This document shows, piece after piece, positions 1-8,217 of a DNA stretch of 64,000 nucleotides; position 1 is the first letter of the stretch; the number at the start of each line of letters is the position of its first letter. Location of the stretch: contig JAJZXB010000008.1 of the NCBI GenBank assembly GCA_021846395.1, positions 31,068 to 95,067 of the forward strand, given 5' to 3'. The notes under the pieces are model-generated. The model made no database searches, was not told the DNA's origin, and was given only the letters and a program-made list of their open reading frames with translations. The stretch is from Thermoplasmata archaeon. GTDB taxonomy: Archaea; Thermoplasmatota; Thermoplasmata; Thermoplasmatales; Thermoplasmataceae. Position numbers and translations under genes: made by a program.

Positions 1-143
1 CTGAGAAGAAAGATGATCTGTATCCAAGAATAAGAATACACTTTCATTATGCGCATGCCACCAATGAAATAGATGAAGAAACGTTGAAGAAAATAGATAA
101 CGTTATTACCGAAGGCCCAAGAAGGGATGATTTACCGATATAA
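1..143 (+). CDS. C-terminal end of an unidentified protein (partial)
   Basis: An open reading frame enters from the left edge (codons start at position 3) and ends at TAA 141-143. About 46 residues are visible; they end in a charged stretch (EGPRRDDLPI) after an aromatic, histidine-rich segment (RIHFHYAHA). The frame lies 24 bases upstream of hisS on the same strand, so the two could be co-transcribed. I do not recognise the family from this fragment and give no function. Confidence 0.55.
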   Translation, partial: EKKDDLYPRIRIHFHYAHATNEIDEETLKKIDNVITEGPRRDDLPI

Positions 144-167
144 TATTTTGGAAATTAATGGTGTTGT

Positions 168-1463
168 ATGGCAGATTCGGATAATAAAATAAAAATAGAA
201 AAGATAAAAGGTTTCAGAGATCACTATCCAGAGGATATGGAAATTAGGCATTCAATATTTACAAGAATCACTGAAACTGCGGAGGATTTTGGATATAAAA
301 GGATAGACTTTCCAAGCCTTGAATATCTGGACTTATATAAATTGAAATCTGGCTCTGAACTTGTTAATCAGACATTTTCATTTGTTGACAAAGGAGGAAG
401 AGAGGTAACAATGATACCAGAAGCAACTCCCTCTACAGTTAGATTATTAACGGCACGCAAGGGTATGCCAAAACCAGTAAGGTGGTATTCTTTTCCAAAA
501 GTTTGGAGATATGAAGAGCCACAGGAGGGGCGCTTTAGAGAGCATTACCAATTTAATGCTGATCTGTTTGGCATTGATTCAGCGAAGGTTGATGCAGAGA
601 TCATTGGCCTTGCAACGAGCATTCTTGATAGCCTCGGGTTATCTGGCATATATGAAATAAACATTAATGATAGATATTTAATGGAATATATACTGAAAGA
701 TTTAAATATTAATGATATTAACAATGCCTTTTCAATTATAGACAAATATAGAAAAATAAGTAGGGATTCGTTTGTTGAAATGTTTCGTAAACTGGACGCC
801 AATGATGAAAATATAAATAAAATTATAGACTTTTTATCAGAAAAGCTTGATATGAATAGTTTGCCAAAAAAATTGAAGAAGTTGTTAAATAATTACAAAA
901 ATATTGAAGATAGAATTAAGAGAATACAGGAAACATCCGAATATGTATCATACTATACACAAAGCACGATAAATTTTGATTTTTCAGTTGTGAGAGGATT
1001 ATCCTATTATACCGGAATAGTTTTTGAAGCATTCGATATTACTGGAAAACTCAGGGCCATTCTTGGTGGTGGAAGATATAACAATCTTGCAACATTATTG
1101 TCTGGAGAAGATATTCCTGCCATTGGTTTTGCACTTGGAGATGCCGTTATAGAATTGCTGTTAAAAAGGCAGAATTTATGGGAAAGAAATATGCGTAAAG
1201 TATCCTATTATGTATGTGTATTGAATGATGTAAATCCGGAATACCCCATAACAATAGCCCAGAAAATAAGAAAAACCAATAAAATTGCCTCGTTAGATTT
1301 TACTGGAAGGAAATTGCCCGCCCAGTTAAAATCTGCCACTGATTTCGATTACTCAATAATAATTGGAAATGATGAAATAAAAAATAACAGTGTAACACTT
1401 AAAAATATGAAAACTGTAGAACAAAAAGTTCTGAGTTTTGATGATTTTATCAAAAGTTTATAA
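168..1463 (+). CDS. hisS: Histidyl-tRNA synthetase
   Basis: Class II aminoacyl-tRNA synthetase that charges tRNA-His in the cytoplasm. The 431-residue length is normal for the archaeal form. Visible marks are the N-terminal KGFRDHYPEDM motif (residues 14-24), motif 2 around 105-135 (FPKVWRYEEPQEGRFREHYQFN, interrupted here only for brevity: the key residues are R113, E116 and the QFN), the histidine-specific LSYYTGIVFEAF segment and the motif 3 glycine-rich GGGRYNNL near 298-305. The C-terminal ~100 residues form the anticodon-binding domain. The ATG start follows the upstream partial gene by 24 bases. Nothing is unusual. Confidence 0.96.
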   Translation: MADSDNKIKIEKIKGFRDHYPEDMEIRHSIFTRITETAEDFGYKRIDFPSLEYLDLYKLKSGSELVNQTFSFVDKGGREVTMIPEATPSTVRLLTARKGMPKPVRWYSFPKVWRYEEPQEGRFREHYQFNADLFGIDSAKVDAEIIGLATSILDSLGLSGIYEININDRYLMEYILKDLNINDINNAFSIIDKYRKISRDSFVEMFRKLDANDENINKIIDFLSEKLDMNSLPKKLKKLLNNYKNIEDRIKRIQETSEYVSYYTQSTINFDFSVVRGLSYYTGIVFEAFDITGKLRAILGGGRYNNLATLLSGEDIPAIGFALGDAVIELLLKRQNLWERNMRKVSYYVCVLNDVNPEYPITIAQKIRKTNKIASLDFTGRKLPAQLKSATDFDYSIIIGNDEIKNNSVTLKNMKTVEQKVLSFDDFIKSL

Positions 1464-1539
1464 CTTTAAAATAATATTTTATAAATTATCTACCTTAAAC
1501 TTGGAAAAATTTATATGTTATTTTAGGTTTAACGATTAA

Positions 1540-1767
1540 ATGTCTATTGCATTCGTTCTTATTAGCATAATTCCGGGGAAAGAACATGAGGTGTACAATA
1601 AAATTTACCAACTAGAGTATATTGTTGAGGTGCATCCACTCCTTGGACAGTATGACATGATTGCCAAAATAGATTCAGAGAAGGATATAGGCAATCTTGT
1701 CATAAATGATTTAAGAACAATAAACGGTGTCCTTGACACAAAAACGTTAATGGAGATAAAATTATGA
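1540..1767 (+). CDS. Stand-alone Lrp/AsnC ligand-binding (RAM) domain protein
   Basis: The 75-residue protein consists only of the alpha/beta RAM effector domain of Lrp/AsnC regulators (pattern AFVLISIIPGKEHEV...GQYDMIAKI...GVLDTKTLMEI) and has no helix-turn-helix. Such single-domain proteins occur widely in archaea, assemble as dimers to octamers and bind amino acids; they may modulate full-length Lrp proteins. The start follows an AT-rich promoter-like stretch with a TTTATATGTTA element at about 1509-1519. The stop codon overlaps the ribosome binding site (GAGGTG, 1766-1771) of the next gene, so the two are probably an operon. Confidence 0.85.
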   Translation: MSIAFVLISIIPGKEHEVYNKIYQLEYIVEVHPLLGQYDMIAKIDSEKDIGNLVINDLRTINGVLDTKTLMEIKL

Positions 1768-1779
1768 GGTGTAAGTAAA

Positions 1780-2082
1780 ATGGTATTTATTTGGAATTGG
1801 TATGCTTTTGTAATGGTTATTGGCGCGTTGTTGGCTCTGGCTTTAATTGTACTTGGTGCAATGACAGCCTATTTCGGCAGCAGTAAAAGCAGGCTTGTTG
1901 GCTCTATATTACTTATAGCAGGAATAATTGTAGGTATATCTGTGATATTTGGATCGAATAGTATTGCACACATATCCTTTGTATATCAGGTGCTGGAACC
2001 AACATTATTCTACGTTGTTGCATCTGTAATTGGGGTAATTATCGGGCTGTTAATATTCCTCGGAGCAATAATGAAAACTTGA
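1780..2082 (+). CDS. Small polytopic membrane protein, unknown function
   Basis: The 100-residue protein has three clear hydrophobic helices (about residues 7-30, 37-57 and 75-97) separated by short loops with a basic turn (SSKSRL). It has no recognisable catalytic motif. A GAGGTG ribosome binding site at 1766-1771 lies eight bases before the ATG and overlaps the stop of the RAM-domain gene, which argues for translational coupling. A T-rich run follows the stop. Family not recognised; possibly lineage specific. Confidence 0.7.
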   Translation: MVFIWNWYAFVMVIGALLALALIVLGAMTAYFGSSKSRLVGSILLIAGIIVGISVIFGSNSIAHISFVYQVLEPTLFYVVASVIGVIIGLLIFLGAIMKT

Positions 2083-2100
2083 ATTTTTTTATTTTAATTT
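2083..2100 (+). terminator. Poly-T terminator after the RAM/membrane-protein operon
   Basis: Directly after the TGA stop the sense strand carries runs of T (ATTTTTTTATTTTAATTT), the usual signature of archaeal intrinsic termination. It has no hairpin. Confidence 0.5.
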
Positions 2101-2233
2101 AGTTTTACAATGAAATTAAACATTTAAATGAATTTCTAAGCTAAGTTCAGATAGTTTTGAATACATATGCATTATTCTGATAATTATTTCCCTGAAATCT
2201 GCCGCATAATTAGTATGCAGATTCATTTTAATT

Positions 2234-2485
2234 ATGCAGCATGAAACATTCATAGATAATAACAATATTAATATAAAGTTCAATATACTGTTATCAATGA
2301 TTGAGTGGAATTTAAAAAAAGGATTGCTATACTGGTTCGTATATTTTATAATATTTACAATAGGCACATCATACGTCCTGCATTATAGCATTTATATGTC
2401 CTTACTTTATGGCATTTCTATTTCTACTTTTGTTACGATTGTAATGACTTTAGTATATAGATACATGCAAAGGCGTCAGTCTTAA
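2234..2485 (+). CDS. Small membrane protein, hypothetical
   Basis: The 83-residue frame has a polar N-terminus of about 20 residues and two hydrophobic helices (about 30-50 and 53-75) followed by a basic tail (RYMQRRQS). It lies between a T-rich terminator and guaA on the same strand. There is no Shine-Dalgarno sequence; an AT-rich region precedes the ATG, so a leaderless message is possible. An antisense frame of the same length covers part of it but has no membrane or domain character. Real coding status is likely but not certain. Confidence 0.5.
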   Translation: MQHETFIDNNNINIKFNILLSMIEWNLKKGLLYWFVYFIIFTIGTSYVLHYSIYMSLLYGISISTFVTIVMTLVYRYMQRRQS

Positions 2486-2526
2486 AATTTTAAAAAATTT
2501 TAATTAAACGGTATGTATAACCTTTT

Positions 2527-3450
2527 ATGGTTAAGCCTGAGAAATTTATTGAAGATGCAAAAAATGAAATAAAAAATACGTTAAAAGGAAGGGGAATTCT
2601 TGCATGCTCTGGTGGGCAGGACAGCACATTGTTATCCGTAATTGCTGGGACATCTGAAAACATCCTCGTTCTGTTTGTGGATACTGGCTTATTGAGATTA
2701 AATGAAACAGAACAAGTTAAAGAAATATTTACTAAATTCAAATTGAACTATAAGATAGTAAATGCAAAGGAAAGGTTTTTATCAAATTTAAAGGGAGTAA
2801 CAGACCCAGAAATGAAAAGAAAAATTATAGGCAAAACATTTATTGATGTATTTGAGGAAGAAGCAAAAACATACGGTGCAGAATATTTACTGCAGGGAAC
2901 AATTGCGCCAGACTGGATTGAAAGCGGTGGCCAGTCAAGGGATGTAATAAAAAGCCACCATAACGTCGGAGGATTGCCAGAAAATATGAAATTAAAGCTG
3001 ATAGAACCACTAAGGGACCTGTACAAGGACGAAGTCAGGGAAATATCCAAATATCTGGGGTTGCCCGAAGTTATGCCATTTCCTGGTCCAGGATTATCAA
3101 TAAGAATTGTTGGGGAGGTTACGGAAGAAAAATTGGAACTGCTCAGGAAAGCAACGTATATTGTTGAAAAGAATATTGTTGAAAAATATCTGAATGATAA
3201 ACCATGGCAGTACTTTGCAGTCCTTTTACCAGTAAAAACAACAGGAGTTCACGGTGACCAGAGAGTTTATGGAAATACAGTAGCAATAAGATGCATTGAC
3301 ACAATGGATGGCATGACAGGAACATTCTCAAGACCAGACTGGGAACTGCTTGAAAAAATATCAACTGATATAACGGATGAAATACCAGAAGTTAACAGAG
3401 TTGTTTATGATATCACAAATAAACCACCTGCAACAATTGAATGGGAATAA
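2527..3450 (+). CDS. guaAB: GMP synthase, ATP-pyrophosphatase subunit B
   Basis: This subunit adenylates XMP and transfers ammonia to give GMP. In many archaea GMP synthase is split, and this 307-residue chain matches the synthetase half: the PP-loop at residues 28-34 (SGGQDST, where most family members have SGGVDS), the [12 protein letters not shown] segment, the XMP-binding HHNVGGLP motif, the PFPGPGL motif and the dimerisation domain ending in KPPATIEWE. The glutaminase subunit is not in the window. Valine-to-glutamine in the PP-loop is the only departure. guaB (IMP dehydrogenase) is about 8 kb away on the opposite strand. Confidence 0.95.
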   Translation: MVKPEKFIEDAKNEIKNTLKGRGILACSGGQDSTLLSVIAGTSENILVLFVDTGLLRLNETEQVKEIFTKFKLNYKIVNAKERFLSNLKGVTDPEMKRKIIGKTFIDVFEEEAKTYGAEYLLQGTIAPDWIESGGQSRDVIKSHHNVGGLPENMKLKLIEPLRDLYKDEVREISKYLGLPEVMPFPGPGLSIRIVGEVTEEKLELLRKATYIVEKNIVEKYLNDKPWQYFAVLLPVKTTGVHGDQRVYGNTVAIRCIDTMDGMTGTFSRPDWELLEKISTDITDEIPEVNRVVYDITNKPPATIEWE

Positions 3451-3453
3451 AAA

Positions 3454-3486
3454 TTTTACAAATGATTTAAAGCACGAAAGCCACTG
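3454..3486. repeat. 33-bp repeat, inverted copy at 61470-61502
   Basis: Immediately after the guaAB stop lies a 33-base sequence that is the exact reverse complement of 61470-61502. The core is ATTTAAAGCACGAAAGCC. At the other copy it covers the last codons and stop of the CDGSH gene. It marks the left edge of a scar region with an IS110 relic, and is probably a dispersed element end or a trace of recombination. Confidence 0.75.
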
Positions 3487-3665
3487 CCTGCATGTTGGAA
3501 TATCTAAACAGTATTTCACATATTCCTGTAATTTTTGTTGTTGAAATGGAAAACTTATGGTTATGTTGTGAGGTGTTCACAGAATCTAAAATTCATAATT
3601 GGAATGAAGTGTTTTTAGAAAATATCCATAGAAATTATTATTAATATATTAATCAATATAATACA
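3487..3665. other. Scar sequence between repeat and HEPN gene
   Basis: This stretch has no recognisable gene. A 50-codon frame (3492-3644, starting MLEYLNSISHIPV) is open but has no ribosome binding site and no family resemblance I can defend. The last 40 bases (TTATTATTAATATATTAATC) are AT-rich and could supply the promoter of the HEPN gene. Confidence 0.4.
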
Positions 3666-4055
3666 ATGCCGTCAAGACCTGTTGATTGGCTTAATCAATC
3701 CAAAAGGGATCTGGAAGAATCAGAGGACTCTATGAATAATGGAAAATATGAATGGGCATGTTTTGCAGCCCAGCAGAGTGCAGAAAAAGCTGTTAAGGCA
3801 CTTTACCACTCATTAAATAGGGAAATCGGGGGGCGTTCAATATCGAGAATGTTGTCACAGCTTGATGTATTTAACATAAATAATGAGATGATAGAAAAAT
3901 CAAAGGAACTTGATAGGGTATATATCGGATCAAGGTATCCCGATTATTATACGGAAGGGTCACCATATGAATATTATTCTATAGAAGATGCAAGGAGGTG
4001 TTTAAATTATGCCAGAGAAATTTACGAATTCTGTCACAAAAATATTCAAACTTGA
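3666..4055 (+). CDS. HEPN-domain protein (toxin type of a HEPN/MNT module)
   Basis: The 129-residue protein is a four-helix HEPN domain: WLNQSKRDLEESEDSM at the N-terminus, the WACFAAQQSAEKAVKAL helix typical of the family, the SRYPDYYTEGSPYEYYS segment and a C-terminal helix. HEPN proteins are RNases or RNA-binding proteins, commonly paired with a minimal nucleotidyltransferase antitoxin. The canonical R-x4-6-H RNase motif is not obvious here. The partner gene starts inside this one (ATG 4009) but is truncated, so the pair is broken. The start is the first ATG, 14 residues before the conserved helix. Confidence 0.85.
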   Translation: MPSRPVDWLNQSKRDLEESEDSMNNGKYEWACFAAQQSAEKAVKALYHSLNREIGGRSISRMLSQLDVFNINNEMIEKSKELDRVYIGSRYPDYYTEGSPYEYYSIEDARRCLNYAREIYEFCHKNIQT

Positions 4056-4077
4056 CTATAATTCAATGAACTTTTAA
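4009..4077 (+). pseudogene. Truncated start of a minimal nucleotidyltransferase (antitoxin) gene
   Basis: Within the end of the HEPN gene, in another frame, a strong ribosome binding site (GGAGGTG, 3994-4000) precedes ATG 4009. It opens a 22-codon frame (MPEKFTNSVTKIFKLDYNSM...) that stops at 4075-4077. This is the position and overlap expected for the MNT gene of a HEPN/MNT pair, but the homology runs out where the IS110-derived sequence begins (about 4060). The nucleotidyltransferase identity is inferred from layout alone. Confidence 0.5.
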
Positions 4078-4620
4078 AGTTAGCAGAGAACAGTGTTGGC
4101 ACCCATGACACAGAGAATGCATATTTTTACAGAATAAAAACAAATATACAGAGGCTTGTTGATGAGAAAAAACACCTTGATGGTGTAAACAAGGAGATAG
4201 AAAAAAGATCAAAGGAAAATCAGGATATTGAAAACATCTCAGACATAAGGGGTATGGGTAAAGCTTCATCTGCTGCTATTGTTTCCGAAATAGGCGATAT
4301 AGAACAGCTTGACTCACATATTAAACTGGAATCCTATGGTGGAATATCGCCTGATACAAGGGGTTCAGCAGGAAAGATTACAACAAAGGGTGTTACAAAG
4401 ATAAGGAATCCACATCTTTCACACTGTATACGAATCTGCAGTCTCCATAGTTAACAGTAATTCTACTGAATTTATAAAGGTATATAACAGGGAAATATAA
4501 AAATGGAAAGAAACGTGAACAGGCTTATATCAAAGTAGGAAAGGGGTTCCTCTCCCATGTATACAGCATAATAAAGAACCATAAACTCTATTTAGAAAGA
4601 TTGCCGGAAATTAATATTTG
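4062..4620 (+). pseudogene. C-terminal half of an IS110-family transposase, frameshifted
   Basis: The frame enters without a start codon (ELLKLAENSVGTHD...), carries a coiled helix rich in Lys/Glu, then the Tnp_20 domain: DIRGMGKASSAAIVSEIG (helix-hairpin-helix), LESYGGISPDTRGSAGK with the conserved serine region, and ITTKGVTKIRNPHLSH. Near 4425 the frame is lost to a stop at 4452-4454; the homology continues in other frames (YESAVSIVNSN, then KKREQAYIKVGKGFLSHVYSIIKN) to about 4614. At least two frameshifts and the missing DEDD N-terminal half show the element is dead. It cut the nucleotidyltransferase gene. Confidence 0.85.
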
Positions 4621-4667
4621 AGAAATAAATTATCAACAACAAACAATAAATCGCAAATCTATTATAG

Positions 4668-4772
4668 ATGCATCCGATAATTAGCATATACATAGAAATT
4701 GATTATTACCTATAATTCCAGGATACCCAGAAAAGAAATTATCTGGAATTTTCAAAAGGGATTTTCCGGCAT
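4668..4772 (+). repeat. Diverged element-end repeat, direct copy at 61339-61444
   Basis: About 105 bases downstream of the transposase relic align to 61339-61444 in the same orientation, by eye at roughly three-quarters identity or better. Shared blocks include TAATTAGCATATACAT and CCAGAAAAGAAATTAT. Since it follows the IS110 tail here, it may be the right-end non-coding part of that element family. Confidence 0.65.
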
Positions 4773-4833
4773 ATACATAAACGGAATAATTATATAATAA
4801 TTTATAATTATATAGAAAATAATGTGATGTTTC

Positions 4834-5436
4834 ATGATGGAAGAAGAGCTATTAATACCAGAAGATGAATACCAGAAATCTGGAGTTCATATTGGTACAC
4901 AGGTAAAATCAAAGGATATGGATCCCTATATATTTAAAATTCGAAACGACGGTTTATATATTTTGAATATCAAAAAAACAAACCATGCAATTATAGAAGC
5001 AGGTAAAATGCTAGCAAGATTTAATCCAGAGGACATACTTGTTGTTGCCCAGAGACAGTATGCATTCAGACCTGTTGCCAAATTTTCAGAAGTTGTGGGC
5101 TCAAATTCTATTATCGGAAGATTCATTCCAGGTACATTGACAAATCCGATGTTAAAATCATATTCCTCAGCAAAGGTTATACTTATAACAGATCCTCTGG
5201 CAGATACACAGGCAATGAAGGAAGCCATTAGGATAGGAATACCCATAATAGCATTATGTGATGCCAATAATAAAACGGACTTTGTTGATATTATACTTCC
5301 AACGAATAATAAGGGAAGAATGTCATTGGCAGTTATATATTGGATTCTTGCCAGGGAAATACTTAAGGATCGTGGCGATATAAAAGCCTATGATGAAATG
5401 AAAGCCAAGGTTGATGATTTCGAAGTACAGATTTAA
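4834..5436 (+). CDS. rpsB: Small ribosomal subunit protein S2
   Basis: Component of the 30S subunit (archaeal uS2, eukaryotic SA family). The 200-residue length fits. Diagnostic segments are SGVHIGTQVKSKDMDPYIFKIRNDGLYILNIKKT at 17-50 (G17-x-H-x-G core), the ILVVAQRQYA strand, IGRFIPGTLTNP, and the late GIPIIALCDANN followed by the NNKGRMSLAVIYWILARE helix. Two adjacent ATG codons stand at the start; the first is used here. A palindromic AT-rich stretch at about 4787-4812 (ATAATTATATAATAATTTAT) probably contains the promoter. It runs tail to tail with endA, overlapping by four bases. Confidence 0.96.
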   Translation: MMEEELLIPEDEYQKSGVHIGTQVKSKDMDPYIFKIRNDGLYILNIKKTNHAIIEAGKMLARFNPEDILVVAQRQYAFRPVAKFSEVVGSNSIIGRFIPGTLTNPMLKSYSSAKVILITDPLADTQAMKEAIRIGIPIIALCDANNKTDFVDIILPTNNKGRMSLAVIYWILAREILKDRGDIKAYDEMKAKVDDFEVQI

Positions 5437-6305
5437 ACATCTTTCAATCTATTTATTTCTATATATCTTAATTCCCCGTTACAATATCCTGAAAATAATA
5501 TTTTTTTTCTAACGCTTATCGATAACCTTATTGCTCTACTTATTTTATACCATTCTTCATCCTCGATGAAAGTGACAAGATATTCTGCATGTTCGTCCAT
5601 TGATTTTGTATAAATTCTAAAATGTTCTCCATATTTAAAACCACTTTTAACGATAAAATTTCTATGCAATAAGTCCTGATAAAGAACATCCTCATCGGAT
5701 TTTACTGAATGCGTGAGGTAATTAGTCTCAAATTCATTCAGTAGCTTTATATTATGAAATGGCTCTCCAAACCATGGCGGTGCACTTCCATCAATATAAT
5801 GAACATTTCCGGCCTTATTTACATTCACGTTTTCAAGGTTTTCATTTATTATAGTACCATGTGGATCAATACTCTGTCCTGAAAAAAATGTCACACCACG
5901 CTCCTCATCCAGAGTTATAAAAATTGCTGGCAGTTCATTATACAGATCGTTAAATGAAATTTTATCAGTTTCCCTTTTTAAAATAATTGGTGATCCATAC
6001 TTTTCATTTTTTATTTTTTTATAATAAAATTTATGGCCAACTTTTTTTATGTAATACCCTCTGTTCTTCAAGGTTTCGTACGCAAGATATGTGTATATAT
6101 CATCATCAAGAACACTATTGAAAAAGAATACAAGTTCATCACTTTCTTCTGGGGATATTTTTCCTTTCAGGTATAGAAATAATGCTTCATAGGGTGTTAA
6201 AAAGAAGTTTCCCCCGATCATTTTTCCAACATGATATTTGTTGATTATCTGCGATGTTGTTGTATTTTTCAAACTAAATTTATGATTCTTGCAATAAATA
6301 TCCAT
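5433..6305 (-). CDS. endA: tRNA-splicing endonuclease (long, duplicated form)
   Basis: Cuts the bulge-helix-bulge structure of intron-containing pre-tRNAs. At 290 residues it is the long form, in which a degenerate N-terminal repeat (about 1-165) precedes a catalytic repeat (about 170-290). The C-terminal half has the expected Tyr-His-Lys set: YGEHFRIY (Tyr about 232), EHAEYLV (His about 239) and SVRKKILFS (Lys about 267). The N-terminal half has HVGKMIGGNFFLTPYEALFL and YETLKNRGYY, as in structural subunits. The gene lies nine bases downstream of a small GTPase-like gene, so the two are co-transcribed. Confidence 0.92.
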   Translation of the reverse strand: MDIYCKNHKFSLKNTTTSQIINKYHVGKMIGGNFFLTPYEALFLYLKGKISPEESDELVFFFNSVLDDDIYTYLAYETLKNRGYYIKKVGHKFYYKKIKNEKYGSPIILKRETDKISFNDLYNELPAIFITLDEERGVTFFSGQSIDPHGTIINENLENVNVNKAGNVHYIDGSAPPWFGEPFHNIKLLNEFETNYLTHSVKSDEDVLYQDLLHRNFIVKSGFKYGEHFRIYTKSMDEHAEYLVTFIEDEEWYKISRAIRLSISVRKKILFSGYCNGELRYIEINRLKDV

Positions 6306-6314
6306 GTGATTACA

Positions 6315-6812
6315 TCACTTATTCTGATTATAAATTTTCCCAAGAGAATTTTTAAGAATATCATTTAACAACGGACAAAAATCCTCTTCAGGGTTATATA
6401 AATAATACACCAAACTGTATTTCTTTTTTATTTTATCAAGCTCTGGTGACCAGAACTCAGATTTATAACGCAAGTCAGACTTCATTGCAATTATAAATAC
6501 CTCCTTATCAACATTATTTTTGATAAAATTTTCTGCTTCAATAAGGCTTTTCATATTTGTTATGTCCGTGGTTAATAAAATGAATGTGGATTTTGAAAGC
6601 ATTTTATCGGAAATATTTTCGAGTGGCATTTCAAAAAAAAGAAGGTCTATGTCATAATCCTCTCCATCAATTTCAATATTTACCTTCTTCCGGATAAATC
6701 CACGGGTGGACAGAGGACTACTCGTTTTAAAAGCGGCAGCAGATATCAAAGAACTCTTTCCTGAGTTTTTTATTCCGATCACTGTAACTTTCCAGATTAT
6801 TTTATGAATCAT
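6315..6812 (-). CDS. Small Ras-like GTPase, atypical
   Basis: The 165-residue protein has a P-loop at residues 13-21 (GIKNSGKSS) and the alternating strand-helix pattern of Ras-like GTPases (VNIEIDGEDYDIDLLFFEMP; STFILLTTDIT; EVFIIAMKSD). The switch II DxxG motif is not visible, and the G4 motif reads MKSD rather than NKxD, so nucleotide specificity may be relaxed. Its closeness to endA (nine-base gap) suggests co-transcription but does not show a role in splicing. A TATA-like stretch at about 6840-6860 may serve this gene. Confidence 0.7.
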   Translation of the reverse strand: MIHKIIWKVTVIGIKNSGKSSLISAAAFKTSSPLSTRGFIRKKVNIEIDGEDYDIDLLFFEMPLENISDKMLSKSTFILLTTDITNMKSLIEAENFIKNNVDKEVFIIAMKSDLRYKSEFWSPELDKIKKKYSLVYYLYNPEEDFCPLLNDILKNSLGKIYNQNK

Positions 6813-6896
6813 CAGGCGTTTAATTGAAAACTGTTATAAAACATTTTTTTATTTTTAATACAGTATAATAAATGTTTAAATATCGCTTATATATGA

Positions 6897-8111
6897 ATGT
6901 TTATGAATTTTGAATTTTCTGAAAATTTAAAAAATGTGAAATCGTCTGAAATTAGGGACTTACTTAAATACACGCAGATGCCAGGAATGATCTCATTTGG
7001 TGGCGGATTACCAAATCCAGAATCTTTTCCCTCGCACGAAATTCAGGAAATCCTTGAGGATATCATGAAAAATTATGCTTCCTCCGCCCTGCAGTATGGG
7101 CAGACTGACGGCCTTCCCTTATTGAAGGAGCAATTGAAATCCTATTTATCAAAGGATGAAAATATTAATATTGAAACCGATGAAATGATGGTAACAACCG
7201 GGTCACAACAGGCTCTTTACGCTCTGGCAAAAATTTTTGCCAATCCGGGAGATTACGTTATTACGGAAGGCCCAACATATGTGGGGATGATCGCCGCCTT
7301 GAACGCGAATAGCGTAAATTCAGTTTCCATTCCACTGGATGAAAACGGAATGAAGGTTGACCTGCTGGATGATAAAATCAAGGAACTTAAAAGCAAGGGC
7401 AAAAAGCCAAAATTCATATACACCATACCAACATTTCAGAATCCGGCTGGTTATACAATGACCCTCGATAGAAGAAAGGAACTTCTTGATGTGGCAAACG
7501 ATAATTCAATACCTGTTATTGAAGATAATCCCTATGGTGATCTTAGATATTCTGGATCAAAAATACAATCGTTAAAAGCCATAGATAATTATGGAATTGT
7601 GACTTATCTGGGTACTTTATCAAAGGTGATGGCTCCAGGTTTAAGAACCGGGTATACATTATCACAGCCTGAAGTTTTGCAGAAATTTAATTTGCTAAAG
7701 CAATCACTGGATCTGGCAAGTGATTCACTGTCGCAATATATAGCATATGAATATATTAAAAAAGGCATTATATACACTCAGATTCCAAAAACAATAGAAC
7801 TTTACAGGAAAAAAAGGGATATAATGCTTGAATCACTGGATGAAGAAATGCAAAATGCAACATGGTCTAGGCCGGATGGCGGAATGTTTTTATGGTTAAA
7901 GCTAAAGGAAAATATGGATACCAAAAAAATGCTCAAAAGGGCAATTGAAAACAGAATAGCATATATAACCGGATCAGCATTCTACCAGAATAATCCTGAA
8001 ATAAATACAATAAGGCTCAACTTTACCTATTCCTCTGATAATGATATAAAGGAAGGTGTGAAGAGGCTGGCAAAAACCATAAATGAGGAAATTCGAAATA
8101 ATAAAAACTGA
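6897..8111 (+). CDS. PLP-dependent class I/II aminotransferase (2-aminoadipate/aromatic type)
   Basis: Fold-type I aminotransferase of about 404 residues. Visible are FGGGLPNPESFP (substrate loop), QYGQTDGLPLLKEQL, TTGSQQALYAL (cofactor phosphate binding), PTFQNPAGYTM, DNPYGDLRY (Asp210 and Tyr213 against the cofactor), the Schiff-base lysine K243 in GTLSKVMAPGLRTGY, and RLNFTY with the carboxylate-binding Arg. Closest resemblance is to the LysN/2-aminoadipate and branched or aromatic transaminases. With the homocitrate-synthase-like and aconitase-family genes in this window, a step of lysine synthesis via aminoadipate is possible. The start could also be the ATG two codons later. Confidence 0.88.
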   Translation: MFMNFEFSENLKNVKSSEIRDLLKYTQMPGMISFGGGLPNPESFPSHEIQEILEDIMKNYASSALQYGQTDGLPLLKEQLKSYLSKDENINIETDEMMVTTGSQQALYALAKIFANPGDYVITEGPTYVGMIAALNANSVNSVSIPLDENGMKVDLLDDKIKELKSKGKKPKFIYTIPTFQNPAGYTMTLDRRKELLDVANDNSIPVIEDNPYGDLRYSGSKIQSLKAIDNYGIVTYLGTLSKVMAPGLRTGYTLSQPEVLQKFNLLKQSLDLASDSLSQYIAYEYIKKGIIYTQIPKTIELYRKKRDIMLESLDEEMQNATWSRPDGGMFLWLKLKENMDTKKMLKRAIENRIAYITGSAFYQNNPEINTIRLNFTYSSDNDIKEGVKRLAKTINEEIRNNKN

Positions 8112-8217
8112 TATTTTATTTTTTACCATTGTAAATAACACATCTGGAAGGATATACTATTTTTAAATTTGGTGATTAAAAAGCAGATATTTTAATATTA
8201 TTTATTAATTAAAGTTT

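Noticed and set aside
3492..3644. 50-codon frame after the 33-bp repeat, perhaps an IS110 N-terminus
   Set aside because: The resemblance to the Glu motif of IS110 proteins is too weak and the frame has no RBS; listed only as scar sequence.
4254..4454. 66-codon plus-strand frame that could be taken as its own gene
   Set aside because: It is the in-frame continuation of the IS110 transposase relic and has no ribosome binding site.
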